Source of the DNA: Limanda limanda
Lineage: Eukaryota > Chordata > Actinopteri > Pleuronectiformes > Pleuronectidae
NCBI RefSeq assembly: GCF_963576545.1
Contig: NC_083655.1
Location: 19,762,204-19,826,203 of the forward strand
Length of the DNA stretch: 64,000 nt
Direction: 5' to 3'
Shown here: positions 53,150 through 62,457 of the stretch, in pieces
Position numbering within the stretch: position 1 is the stretch's first letter
Layout: each line of letters starts with the position of its first letter
The notes under the pieces: model-generated
What the model was told of the DNA's origin: nothing
Database searches by the model: none
The model's input: only the letters and a program-made list of their open reading frames with translations
Position numbers and translations under genes: made by a program

Positions 53150-56100
53150 ACCCTGATGTACTGGCTGTGCACGCCACGAGTTGCGTGTAGTACCTGCGCA
53201 CGCTACCACTGTGATGAATCCTGTGCTTCAGTTCACATATGACTTTGATGGCATCGTTGTTGAAGTTAGCCAGCTGGCAGGAGTCAAGGCAAGGGTTCAC
53301 TATTTACACCTACCTGAGTTCCAGCATCGCCACCTACACCTCCAGTTCACTAATTTGAAAAAACATGTCAAGTTAACTGGGCTCAGTGTAGAGGCCATCA
53401 ACTCCCTGCATGCATAGCCAAGGTGGACGGAGGCTTCTTCCTCGACCTCACAGCTTTCCCCATTCCACTGGATAACATCCGCATGACCAATTATGCTTTC
53501 ATCCGGAATCATGCTTGTGAGACCCTGAATGGCATTGTGAAACGCTTTATAGCAAAAAAGAAAGGCTCTTCCCATCAAGGACAAGCGGAGGCCAACAATC
53601 CAGAAGACAAGTGTTTCATCCTTGGCAAATATGAACATCTTGGAACAGGACCAAGAATTTATCCCATAATTTCTAGATAGATGCATTTCCGAGACAATCA
53701 CCAGCCATATAAAGATTGTCCGGACATTGCAGAAATTTGGCATGAAAAGCCAAAATGACTTGAAGCTGCAAGAGATTGTGGATCCTGTATCCATCACAGC
53801 AACAAGCATCCACGTGGGGTGCAACATTGAGGCAAAGGACCCCAGTTTGTTGCTGATGTGGTCACGTTCTGGACTACAGGACCTGGTGGGGTATCAGGGG
53901 AACCTGTACACAGCCCTGGGAGTTCACAAGGCAATTTTCAGACGTCCATTGACAACAAGCCTTTGGACATAACAGCTACTCTTAGGCACATGTGCCCCTC
54001 AGTGACACTGAATTTCATCCAGCTGTATGTGGACTCCCCCCACATCCACATAAAGAGCCCCTTTAAACATCCAGTGAGTGGAATCATTGTTACTGCTGGC
54101 CTCTCTCACCATCAGTTCACGAAGGCAATGCAAAATCGCGCAGAAACATACCTCGAGCACATGCATGATCTTGCTAGCAAGATGTTGTGCCCCTTCCAAC
54201 TGAGGATTGAGCAGGTGTTTTTGGTTGTAGGTGGGGTCCCTCCTCCTAGTCTTTCAGCCAGATATACCTTTGTGCATGACAAGGTTAAGGGACTGTTCAT
54301 CAACCACCCAGTTATTCTGCCATATAAGCTGGGTCCTGATTGCCAGGGCTTCCTGCACATCATGCATGAGGTCTTGGAGTTCCTGGTGGGTTCCCTCAGC
54401 AACCTGTACAGGAAACATGCAGGTCTTGGAGGGTATGAGGCAAGCTGGAGGGCCTTTCAGTACGAGCTTGCACTGGAGGAGATCTTCTATGGACACCCAT
54501 TGAGCACAACGGATGGACAGTTGAGCACCAGCCTGGGTACTAGCTCAGTGAACCCCAACAGTGTCACACAAAGAAAGGGGCTTCATAGGACTCGCTCCCC
54601 ACAGCAGCGCTAGTGCCGGTGAAGAACCTCCACCCCTGCTGCACTGGACACGGGATAAACTGCAGGTCTTAAGGATTGAGCGGTTGTTTCCGCCTACTGA
54701 TGTGCTGGGTGCAAAGCCGTCCATAATTGGACCAGTATTGCTGCGGGTGCTCTGTTCAAACGGAATGACAGGATCCCACTAACAGACATGCAAGGTTCCA
54801 CGCCACCTCGGACACTCAAAGGTTCTGTCACCATCGAAACCTTTGCAGAGGAACTGGCCACTAAGGATGCTTTCCCGGCACCTAACACTTTCAATAGGGC
54901 CCGCCAGCTGGTCGCTGACGCGGGACATGATGTTACTCAGTGTTTGGTTGCTGGATTCTTGGAGCTGAAACTACGCTACTTCCCTGCCATAAAGTTCTGG
55001 GATGTCCGAAAAATCAAGAGGGTTTATTGGAACTTCCAAGACTACATGGAGCTTCACATCAGTAGCCAGGAAGCATCTCCACAGGCCAGGTGTGCAGCCA
55101 TGACTGGTGACATCTGTATTGAGATTGAGAGGCGTTCCCTGACCTACACTCGCAACTTGGAGCACTACAGAGAACATGGGATGCCGTGGCTGGGGAATGT
55201 AATGTCCAGACTCCCTCCACAAATGGGGAAAGCCACAATCTTTAAGGTCCTCACTGTCACACCGCGGTGAGGTTTGTCTTGTCTTGGGTTTTTGTCTCGT
55301 AACTTCCTGTTTTATTTTGAAATCCTAACTCTCCTCTCATTTCAGGTCACTTGCTCTTCCTCATGTGTCACCGGTCTGATTGTCTCCCCTGATCCCGGAT
55401 TGTTTCCCCCTGTTCTCCTCACCCTCATGTGCTTATAGTCTGCGTCTCCCCTTTGTCTTGTGCCAAAGTGTTTCGTCCTTGTCCGTGCACCTAAGCCCTT
55501 TTCCACAGTCAGTCATGTTTTTGCCTAAAAGGTTTGCTACGCCACGTAAGTTGTTTTCTGTTTCCTCCTTGAGAGTGATTTTTCGTTTGTTAAAGTTTTC
55601 TAGTTTAGCTTCGTTTTGTGTTGTTTGTAATCTGTTTTTCTTCCTCCCTTTTGGAGCGATTTTTGTTTAGAGAGTTTTAGTTAGTTTGTTGAGCTTCCTG
55701 TTTAGGTGAGCCTTTTCTTTTGTCCTGTTTCATAGTAGTTTGGTTTTCCTCCTTCGGGAGCGCTTTTGATTTCTTGCTCTAGCCTTTTGTTTGTCATCCT
55801 TCAGGAGCGATTTATGTTTTAAACCTTTTTATTTTTCTAGTGTGTGTTTTGAATTTATTAGGAAGTTTTTCTTTCCCCAAGTTATTCTTGCCAGGTCATA
55901 GATATATTAAGTGAGTTTTTCATAGCCCTATCGTTGTCACTCTTCATAGAGGATCTGAATTCAATAAAGTGTGCTGGTACGTGTAATTCTCTGCATCTGA
56001 GTCCTCATTTCAGTCCAGGCCTGACACTCACTTTCGCCAGCTGTATTGGCATGATTCAGAATGGGGACTTTATCAGTTTCAAGGAGTTGGGTAACCTCAT

Positions 56101-56510
56101 CAGAGACATGGGTGTCTCACAGAGTGAGCTTCAGAAGCTGCAGGTCCAGTCGCGCTTCTTGCTCCCTAAAGTCGTCAACCTCAGTGTCTGGCGTCTCCAT
56201 GACACCATACCCTACAGGATGGCGCCACAGCCCAAAGGATGTGGTCCCAAGATTCAGGCAAAGGTGGAGGAAGAAGTGAAGGAGCAAGCTTTTGAGGATG
56301 TTCAGGCTGTAGACGCCGGTGATGTCCCACACACGGTGCCAGTACTCGCTCGAGATGCCTTCCTGTGACCACGAAGAGGTACTGGTCCTCAATTGAGCTG
56401 TCCCTTGTGAATGTTGATCCGAAGGTGAAACTGGCAGACGCCTACCAACAATATGTCGAAGCTTGCTGACAACACCAAATCACTGCACGGAATCAGAAAG
56501 CCTTCCACCT
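53150..56510 (+). pseudogene. Degraded gene of an unrecognised protein family, split by a solo LTR
   Basis: Protein-like sequence runs on the plus strand through several frames. It begins about 53181-53417 (HELRVVPAHATT, then FTYDFDGIVVEVSQLAGV). After a frameshift near 53405 comes 53417-53680 (DGGFFLDLTAFPIPLDNIRM). It continues at 53670-53900 (ETITSHIKIVRTLQKFGMKS). The longest piece, about 53890-54613, includes FIQLYVDSPHIHIKSPF, LRIEQVFLVVGGVPPP and SNLYRKHAGLGGYEASWRAF. Further pieces are 54561-54782, then 54788-55254 (RYFPAIKFWDVRKIKRVYWN), and after the LTR 56032-56368 (GDFISFKELGNLIRDMGVSQ). A short C-terminal piece ends near 56510. At least four frameshifts are visible. I do not recognise the family and see no catalytic signature. 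It looks intronless, which suggests a gene carried by a mobile element or a retrocopy. Confidence 0.6.
55255..56026 (+). mobile_element. Solo LTR, 772 bp, inserted into the degraded gene
   Basis: The segment begins TGTCACACCGCGG and ends GTCCAGGCCTGACA, so the ends form a TGTCA...TGACA inverted pair. It is bracketed by CTCAC at 55250-55254 and 56027-56031. A poly(A) signal AATAAA lies at 55963-55968, near the right end, so the LTR reads on the plus strand. It is T-rich and has no coding capacity. Removing it with one CTCAC copy (777 bp, a multiple of three) leaves the two halves of the surrounding frame in register. It is a gypsy-type LTR by appearance. Confidence 0.9.
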
Positions 56511-56560
56511 GAGGAGGTACAAGATGATGCAATGAACATGTGCATCTGTTGCAGGGTTTT

Positions 56561-56720
56561 TAACAGCTGTTTGTATGTTGTTTACATTTGACAGTTGTCT
56601 TATTTTTGTTCACATTTAACAGCTGGTTTGTAGGTTGCTCACATTTGATATGTGTTTGACTGTTGTTCATATTTGACAGTTTTTTGACTGTTGTTCATTT
56701 GACAGTTGTTTTTATGTTCA
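56561..56720 (+). repeat. Degenerate minisatellite, about 28-bp unit, six copies
   Basis: Successive units follow the pattern TRACAGYTGTTTGTATGTTG then TTCACATT. They vary by substitutions and small indels, and the last two units are shorter. The array starts about 50 bp after the end of the degraded gene. Confidence 0.75.
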
Positions 56721-56765
56721 AAAAACTAATTTAAATAAAAAATTTAAATAAAACATGTTTGGATT

Positions 56766-56806
56766 ATTAGGGTTAGGGATGAAAGGGTTAGGGTTAAGGG
56801 TTAGGT
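56766..56806 (+). repeat. Short degenerate telomere-like (TTAGGG) stretch
   Basis: Contains TTAGGGTTAGGG, then AAAGGGTTAGGGTTAAGGG and TTAGGTG. The repeated TTAGGG hexamer is interrupted, so this is an interstitial, decayed run of about 40 bp rather than a telomere. Confidence 0.7.
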
Positions 56807-57249
56807 GATGACGATAATATCCAGGGCCTGAATTAACAGGACCGCTGTAGTGCACGGGCCATACTAGGACCTCTGGTGGTGCTCCTACGCTGCTAATATA
56901 CAGTTATTACACGCTGAAATTACAGATACGTGGACTATTTACTTTAAAGAAGCTGAAAATACAGATGAACGAACTATGTACAAAGCATTTTTTTATGCTT
57001 ATTTCTCTCTCCTCGTCCGAGGGAGGGTTCGTAGCTAAGTCAGGTAAGTAAGTTAAGTAATAGGTCAATTTTGATTTAGTCTGGAAGCCCTGTCGCAACG
57101 TTTCGAAATGTTTTTTTCTTCTTCAGGCAAGGGCTGGTAAGTCAGTTAGAATTAGTCATGTAGCACCCACGGTGGGTCTCTGTGAAAGCTTGTTTCCCTG
57201 ATCCTCCTCCGGTGGACCATGGTGCCTGTCTGAGACCGGATGAAGCATT

Positions 57250-57665
57250 GCACACATTTTTATATCCACTCTAGCTCCTCCATTTGCTGAATATCCTGGC
57301 TCCTTGGCATCATCACAATTTCCCATTATACTCTCCAATTAAAGTGTGCAACCAACTACTATAGCATTTATATGGATCTAGATCACAAGCTCAAGTTACG
57401 TATATTTTTGGGATTTCCTGTCCTCTACTGTAACCATTTTGTACCAAGTTTGGGTGGGGTATTTCAGGGTATTTATTGCCTTCTTTGAGGTCTTACTGCC
57501 TTTTCTAGGTCTTTCTTCCTGTTCTCTTATACTCTTCCAAATTAAAGCTGATGAAACCAACTGGTGTGGAGTATTCAATTGTGTCTAGATCATATACTGT
57601 TGAATTTGACCTCTTCAGAACCCTAGTCATTTGGTCTCTGCTTAAAAGTAGTTGGGTGAGGTATT
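57250..57665. repeat. Two-unit diverged tandem duplication, period about 203 bp
   Basis: Several anchors recur at nearly constant distance: TCCAATTAAAG at 57334 and TCCAAATTAAAG at 57536; CTAGATCA at 57378 and 57585; TGGGTGGGGTATTTC at 57451 and TGGGTGAGGTATTTC at 57653. Between the anchors the copies are heavily diverged. Confidence 0.65.
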
Positions 57666-57999
57666 TCTAGGGTTATTGCCTTGCTCCGGGATCAAAGGTT
57701 AAGTTTAGGCAAGGGGGTCCTATGGTTAGGGCAGGGGTGTCCAAACTTTTTGTCCGGAGGGCCACATACAGAAAAAAATACCAAGGACTGGGCCACTCAC
57801 GCCACCCTGCCCTGGAGTGGACTGTTGACAGTCGCGTCGCTCAGGGTGGGGGGGGGGCGTGGCGTGGTGGCGTTCTGAGGGACAGCTAGCAAGTCAGCAA
57901 AGCAATTCACCGCCAGACCACTAAGTGGAGTAACGTTTTTTGTTGAAGACAACCTGAGAGACACCTTCTTTGTGTGTGGCAGTCTTTGTCGACTGTTTA

Positions 58000-58176
58000 T
58001 TACTTTTTCTGGAGGACAAATTTGTCCCTGATCATTCTGCACAGCTTCGTACACTCGTCAACCTGCAAACCGACGTCAGCCGAGATCTCCTTCCAGGAAT
58101 TGCAGGTCATCTGCGTGTCCTTGTATTTAGTCAGTGACGGGTTATACAAGTGGTTTCTGCCGGTATTATGGGGCAT
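58000..58176 (-). pseudogene. MADF DNA-binding domain fragment inside the hAT-type element
   Basis: A minus-strand frame of about 58 codons from the ATG at 58176 reads NHLYNPSLTKYKDTQ, then CNSWKEISADVGL, and EECxxLWxxIRDKFV-like residues (DECTKLCRMIRDKFVLQKK) before a stop. This is the order and spacing of the MADF domain (LYD..L..YKD...R...W.EIA...G.....C...W..LRD.F). MADF domains are found in host transcription regulators and in the second protein of PIF/Harbinger transposons. A Cys stands at the usual conserved Trp. The N-terminal part and everything C-terminal are missing. I infer capture by, or descent within, a hAT-type element. Confidence 0.6.
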
Positions 58177-58295
58177 GAAACCAGAAATATGACTCTGGAA
58201 AGGATGTAGTTAGCGGACCAATCACAGCCTTGCGGGCTGCGTGAGGCTTGCGTAGCTTTGTCGTATAGTTACAAAAATTGGTGAACGCACGCAAG

Positions 58296-58352
58296 CACGA
58301 AAGAAGGGGCACGCAAGGGGCTCTTGCATGCTTGCGTGCCCCTTCTTGCGTG
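58296..58352. repeat. Long stem-loop, 22-bp arms
   Basis: 58296-58317 and 58331-58352 are complementary at 21 of 22 positions (core AGAAGGGGCACGCAAG, perfect over 16), with a 13-base loop. It lies inside the hAT-type element. Confidence 0.85.
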
Positions 58353-58668
58353 TCTCTGAAAACACAGAAGCATGCACCGGCCTCTCCCCTGTCGACGAAG
58401 CCTGGCCTAGCCTGCTTTAATTAAGTACCATTTGAGCGCTACTAAATTTTGATTTAAAAAAAAAAAATAAAAAAATTTTAAACATTATATTTTTAGACAT
58501 TGATGCGGGCCAATTAAAAATGGATGGCGGGCCGCAGTTGGCCCGCGGGCCTTAGTTTGGACACCCTTGGGTTAGGTTATTCTAGTGTGACTCCTAATTT
58601 AGCACATGAGCTATTGTCCCTGAAATAACGTGTCAAGACTGGATCTTTGCTGTTATTCGTGACATCGG

Positions 58669-59614
58669 TGGAAATAACTCTCAGGAGTACTTGGAGATTC
58701 AGGTGGAAGAGGGAATTTTTATTATTCCCAAATGTAAGGCCGACAAGGCAGAATTATTCAAAGTAAATATAAAATAAAACAAAAGAGCGGAAAAAACAAA
58801 CACTTGAAAATAAGAAAATAATTAGGCACATTGGCCCAGACAAATAATTACAATCATGACAAACACTATACTTTCCAGAAAATGCTTCTTGGGAGAGCTC
58901 TCAGACTTACGTCCTTCCAGTCGCAGCTCCCCTAGACTTACGTCTTCCTCATGTCCAGCCTCCCCTACAAAATGCACAGACCGGCTTAAATGGGACCTTA
59001 CCCCACCCACACAATTGGAACAGACCAATATCGCATCATACGCAGGGGTGTCACAGGTAAGGCAATCCCCGAAGCTTTAACAGCTTATATTATAAACTCC
59101 ATATGGCTGGAAAAATATCCGGCAACATATTTACAACACAATTGTTCCATGAAGGCATAGCCAACTAATAATAGAAGATCTTAAACAAAATTAGAACACC
59201 GGTTCACTTCCGGTTACCCCAGAAGTCGAGCGTCTATTTACAAACGCTGTGTAATATGAATTAATGTGAGATTTTAAACTAAATAAACGGAACATTTAAA
59301 ACACAAGACATTGTATGGCGTGGTGATTTTAACAGAAACCCTACGGGTATACAGGTATTTAAAATGTAGTGGGGTAATGGTTGAAGGGCGCACGCACGGA
59401 AAAGTTTGTAGGAACAATGGACGGGTTAACAAACATAAACACGGTATACGGACCCGGACAACAGACATGCAACACACACAGTTAACATTTGTAAAGATTA
59501 CACGTATAAACGGGGCCGTGTATTACTGGTGTGACGGTCGCCGCGCGCACCGGCACACACATGTAAACGGGGCAGTGCATTACTGCCGTGACGAGCGCCG
59601 TGCGCTCCGTCACA
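58669..59614 (-). mobile_element. LTR-like repeat, copy A (inverted relative to copy B)
   Basis: Read on the minus strand it begins TGTGACGGAGCGCACGG, passes through AGTTGGCTATGCCTTCA, CAATTGTGTT, GCTGTTAAAGCTTC and CATTTAAGCCG, and ends CTCCTGAGAGTTATTTCCA. The same landmarks occur in order on the plus strand at 61045-61749. TG...CA ends, a TTTAAG element and an AATAAAA near the 3' end suggest an LTR. No matching target duplication could be found at either end, so the exact ends or a simple solo-LTR origin remain open. Confidence 0.65.
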
Positions 59615-60559
59615 TGTTGTAACGTGCTACAGTGAAAACTAAACGTGTCTGGTCTGCTACCTTCAGTTTTTACATCGTTAATCTTAGGCAGACTTCACTG
59701 AATTATTGTGTTAATTATAAATAAATTATAGGAAGTGTAACTTTACTAGAATACAGTCACATAGAGAAGCTGAGGCTGATGTACACAACCAATTTCCTAA
59801 GCTGAAATGACTATGATCTGATGAACTTTGAAGTAATAAACTTTTACTTTTACCATGTAAAAGTTGTTAAGGAGTTAACCTGGCACATGTATGACTTAAC
59901 ATATGTGTATTTGTGTTGAATGTTCGTCTAGTGTTTTCATTACTTACAGTCAAAGCAAAGTATTGCACATAATACATAATGTATTAAATAATATATGCAA
60001 TACTTTTCATGTGAAAGAACTCCATACTGTACACTCATTGTCTTGGTAGTGCACAGTTTAATCCAAAAGCATATTCAAATACATAGTTGAATATCCACAG
60101 AAAATAAGGACACAAACTTTGTTCATAAGTATCACTTCCTCAACAATAATGCCATACTTTTATGTTTCCTATCATTTTATTAGGGATGGACCGATGGACG
60201 AGCCTGAAGGACACAGCTGTGCTGACCGTGTTCTGTCTCTTATGGCAAAGAAGAAAAATAAAACACTGGGTTCTTATCTAAAGTGTATCAAATCAGAAAG
60301 CAAAAGATAAACATTGTTCTAATAAGTGTTCATTTTTTTATCTAACCATAATGAATATAGAAATTAACTCCATTATCCATGACGCTTAGCAATGAGCCAA
60401 CTCTAAACAGGTGCAGGCCATCTTTAGTTAAGGGAGCTGGTGTAGGTCGTCCTCATGTTGACCAGCCTGAAGCTGCAGATCTCCAGCATGTTGCTGCTGC
60501 CACAGTGAATGCTGAGGACATCAGTGGCTGCAGTGCTGGGTTTGTACCCTGATGGTTAA
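59615..60559. other. Noncoding stretch between the inverted repeats
   Basis: AT-rich sequence. A short frame near 60185-60310 (GPMDEPEGHSCADRVLSLMA) is faintly protein-like, but I cannot assign it. Confidence 0.4.
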
Positions 60560-60561
60560 AA

Positions 60562-60602
60562 GCACATATTGTAAGTCGCTTTGGATAAAAGTACTGAAAG
60601 AA
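60562..60602 (+). repeat. SINE/LINE-type 3' tail fragment
   Basis: TTGTAAGTCGCTTTGGATAA followed by AAG is the familiar 3' end shared by many fish repeats. The body upstream is not recognisable. Confidence 0.5.
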
Positions 60603-60859
60603 ATGAAACATTTTACAAACAGATTAAATGTATTTCTACCTCATCTGTAATATTCAAGGTGATAATCTCCCACATAGCTGTTGATAACACTCCACATACT
60701 ATTCTTAATATGAGAACTGTTTACAATGTTGGTGTTATATTAACTTATTAAAATAAAAAATCAGGTACCAACCAAACACACGACTGAAGTTAACTTGCTT
60801 CAATCTATTCATTAGAGCTGTTAAATAAACGGTAACTTATACAAATTACACATTTGAAA

Positions 60860-61044
60860 CAGTGGTGGGGGAAAAAATCGATTCTGTTCAGTATCGCGAT
60901 ATTTTGCGCCGGTGATACTATCGATACTGTAGCACAAAGTATTGCAATTTTTATTTTTTTTTTAATTTTTTTTTTTTACAATTATATATGTAACAGCCCC
61001 TGGCTGGCAAAGCATGACGAGGAGAGTTTCAGAGTTTAAAAGAT
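60860..61044 (+). repeat. Left part of an older repeat interrupted by LTR copy B
   Basis: Starts CAGTGGTGGGGGAAAAAATC and contains TATCGCGATATTTTG, CGATACTG and AAGTATTGCAATTTTT. The reverse complement of 62285-62457 carries the corresponding GGGGTGGGAATTGGC, TATTGCGATATTTTG and AAGTATTGCGATTT. The two therefore look like opposite ends of one element with LTR B lying between. Confidence 0.45.
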
Positions 61045-61749
61045 TGTGACGGAGCGCACGGTGTCCGTCACGTCAGTAGGACACTGCCTGGTTACACGTG
61101 TGTGGCGGGGCGCCCATCGCGGCAGTAGTACACTGCCCGTTTAAACATATAAGTATGACTAATGTTAAGTGTATGTGTTGATGTTAAGTGTATGCTTTGC
61201 TTGTTACCGTGGTTCAGTGTCGCGGCGGTGTTTGGGGAAGGCGAGCATTCCGGAAATACGGATATAAATAGACACTCACTTCCGGTTCGGCTGTATATGA
61301 ATAGTTGGCTATGCCTTCAAGTAATAATTGTGTTAAATATGTGACCGTGCATTGTTCCAGGCATCTGGAATTTAGTTTATTAGCTGTTAAAGCTTCTGTG
61401 TTTTTACGGACCTGGAACACCCCTGTGGGGAATGTTATATTGGTTTGGTCCAGTGTTGGTGGCGGGGTTAGATACCATTTAAGCCGTACCTTCACTATGT
61501 GAAAGGAGATGCAACTGAGAGGACGTGAGTCTGCGAGCTCCCTAGAAGTATTTTCACGGAAAGTATATTGAGATTGTAATCATTTATTTGGGCCATAGTG
61601 CTTATTTGTTTTCTAATTTTCAAGTGTTTTGTTTTTTTTTTGCTCTTTTGTTTTATTTTATATTTTACTGCCTTGTAAGCATTATTTTGGTAATAATAAA
61701 ATACCCTCTTACAAACGGCATCTCCAAGTACTCCTGAGAGTGATTTCCA
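61045..61749 (+). mobile_element. LTR-like repeat, copy B
   Basis: Begins TGTGACGGAGCGCACGG and ends GAGAGTGATTTCCA. It contains AGTTGGCTATGCCTTCAAG, AGCTGTTAAAGCTTCTGTG, ACCATTTAAGCCG and AATAATAAAATACCCTC. It is 705 bp against 946 bp for copy A, so large indels separate them. No target duplication was found. It encodes nothing. Confidence 0.65.
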
Positions 61750-62284
61750 ACTAGCTCAGCCGCTCATCGTCATACCTACTTTTAACAAAGATACCTAGTG
61801 TGTATGCGGAAAGGATTTTATAGTAACAGCCAAGAGGAGCACTTTAACATCTGAGCATGTTGACCAATTCCTTTTTCTGACCAAAAATGCCATTATTAAC
61901 AAATTAATTTAACATTCATCCAACTGGACTGGACTAGTAGTACACGTTTGTTTATTTTTCTCAATTTGATTGAAGCTCTAGGTTACTCTTATTTATATGA
62001 TTATTCTCAGGTTTAAGTTACTATATTATGTCTGCTTTATGTTACTGTATTTAAATAATTGTAAGTTATGTGCTGGGAGCTCAGCGTTCATGTGAGAGGT
62101 CTCCTATTCAGAAAATAATTACAAAGGTCCTGTGTCCTGAATGTTCAAGGACAAAGTTTTTGCACTACCCTTTCTTAGTTTTTGCACTTCAGTTAATGTG
62201 TAGAAGACAATGTTGTTCACAGAATTAAATGTGACATTTGAAGTGAGGTGACCAGTCTTATTTTCCAAATGTTTTGTAATGCCT
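61750..62284. other. Noncoding stretch, probably interior of the interrupted older repeat
   Basis: No coding sequence. Its position between the two matching ends suggests it belongs to the same old element. Confidence 0.35.
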
Positions 62285-62457
62285 TTGAATAATATGGGGG
62301 ACATAAATCGCAATACTTGCAGTCTCGCAACATATCGCAGAATCGAATCGCAATACTTGCAGTATCGCAATATATCGCAGAATCGCAATACTATTGAATC
62401 GTAGCCAAAATATCGCAATACTATTGAATCGTCACATTTTTGCCAATTCCCACCCCT
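62285..62457 (-). repeat. Right end of the older repeat, with internal duplications
   Basis: Contains CGCAATACTTGCAGT twice in tandem arrangement, TATCGCAGAATCG twice and CAATACTATTGAATCGT twice, then ends TTCCCACCCCTAG. Read on the minus strand, CTAGGGGTGGGAATTGGC is the terminus. This is a common fish repeat type, probably a hAT-like DNA element. Confidence 0.55.

Larger units (their letters stand above)
57732..58569. mobile_element. Non-autonomous hAT-type element, 838 bp, carrying a MADF-domain fragment
   Basis: The left end CAGGGGTGTCCAAACTTTTT and the right end (complement) CAAGGGTGTCCAAACTAAGG form terminal inverted repeats matching at 15 of the first 16 bases. Flanking 8-bp sites are GGTTAGGG (57724-57731) and GGTTAGGT (58570-58577), 7 of 8 identical. 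8-bp duplications and CAGGG-like ends indicate a hAT element. There is no hAT transposase (no BED finger or dimerisation domain). Instead the centre holds a MADF-like coding piece on the minus strand and a long GC-rich hairpin, so the element depends on a transposase from elsewhere. Confidence 0.85.

Noticed and set aside
53300..53827. Minus-strand 175-codon frame
   Set aside because: It lies antisense to several plus-strand protein-like segments of the decayed gene. The plus-strand reading is continuous in content across the region.
60119..60310. 63-codon frame with GPMDEPEGHSCADRVLSLMA as an immune-gene exon
   Set aside because: The resemblance to known exon starts was too faint and unsupported by splice sites or neighbours.
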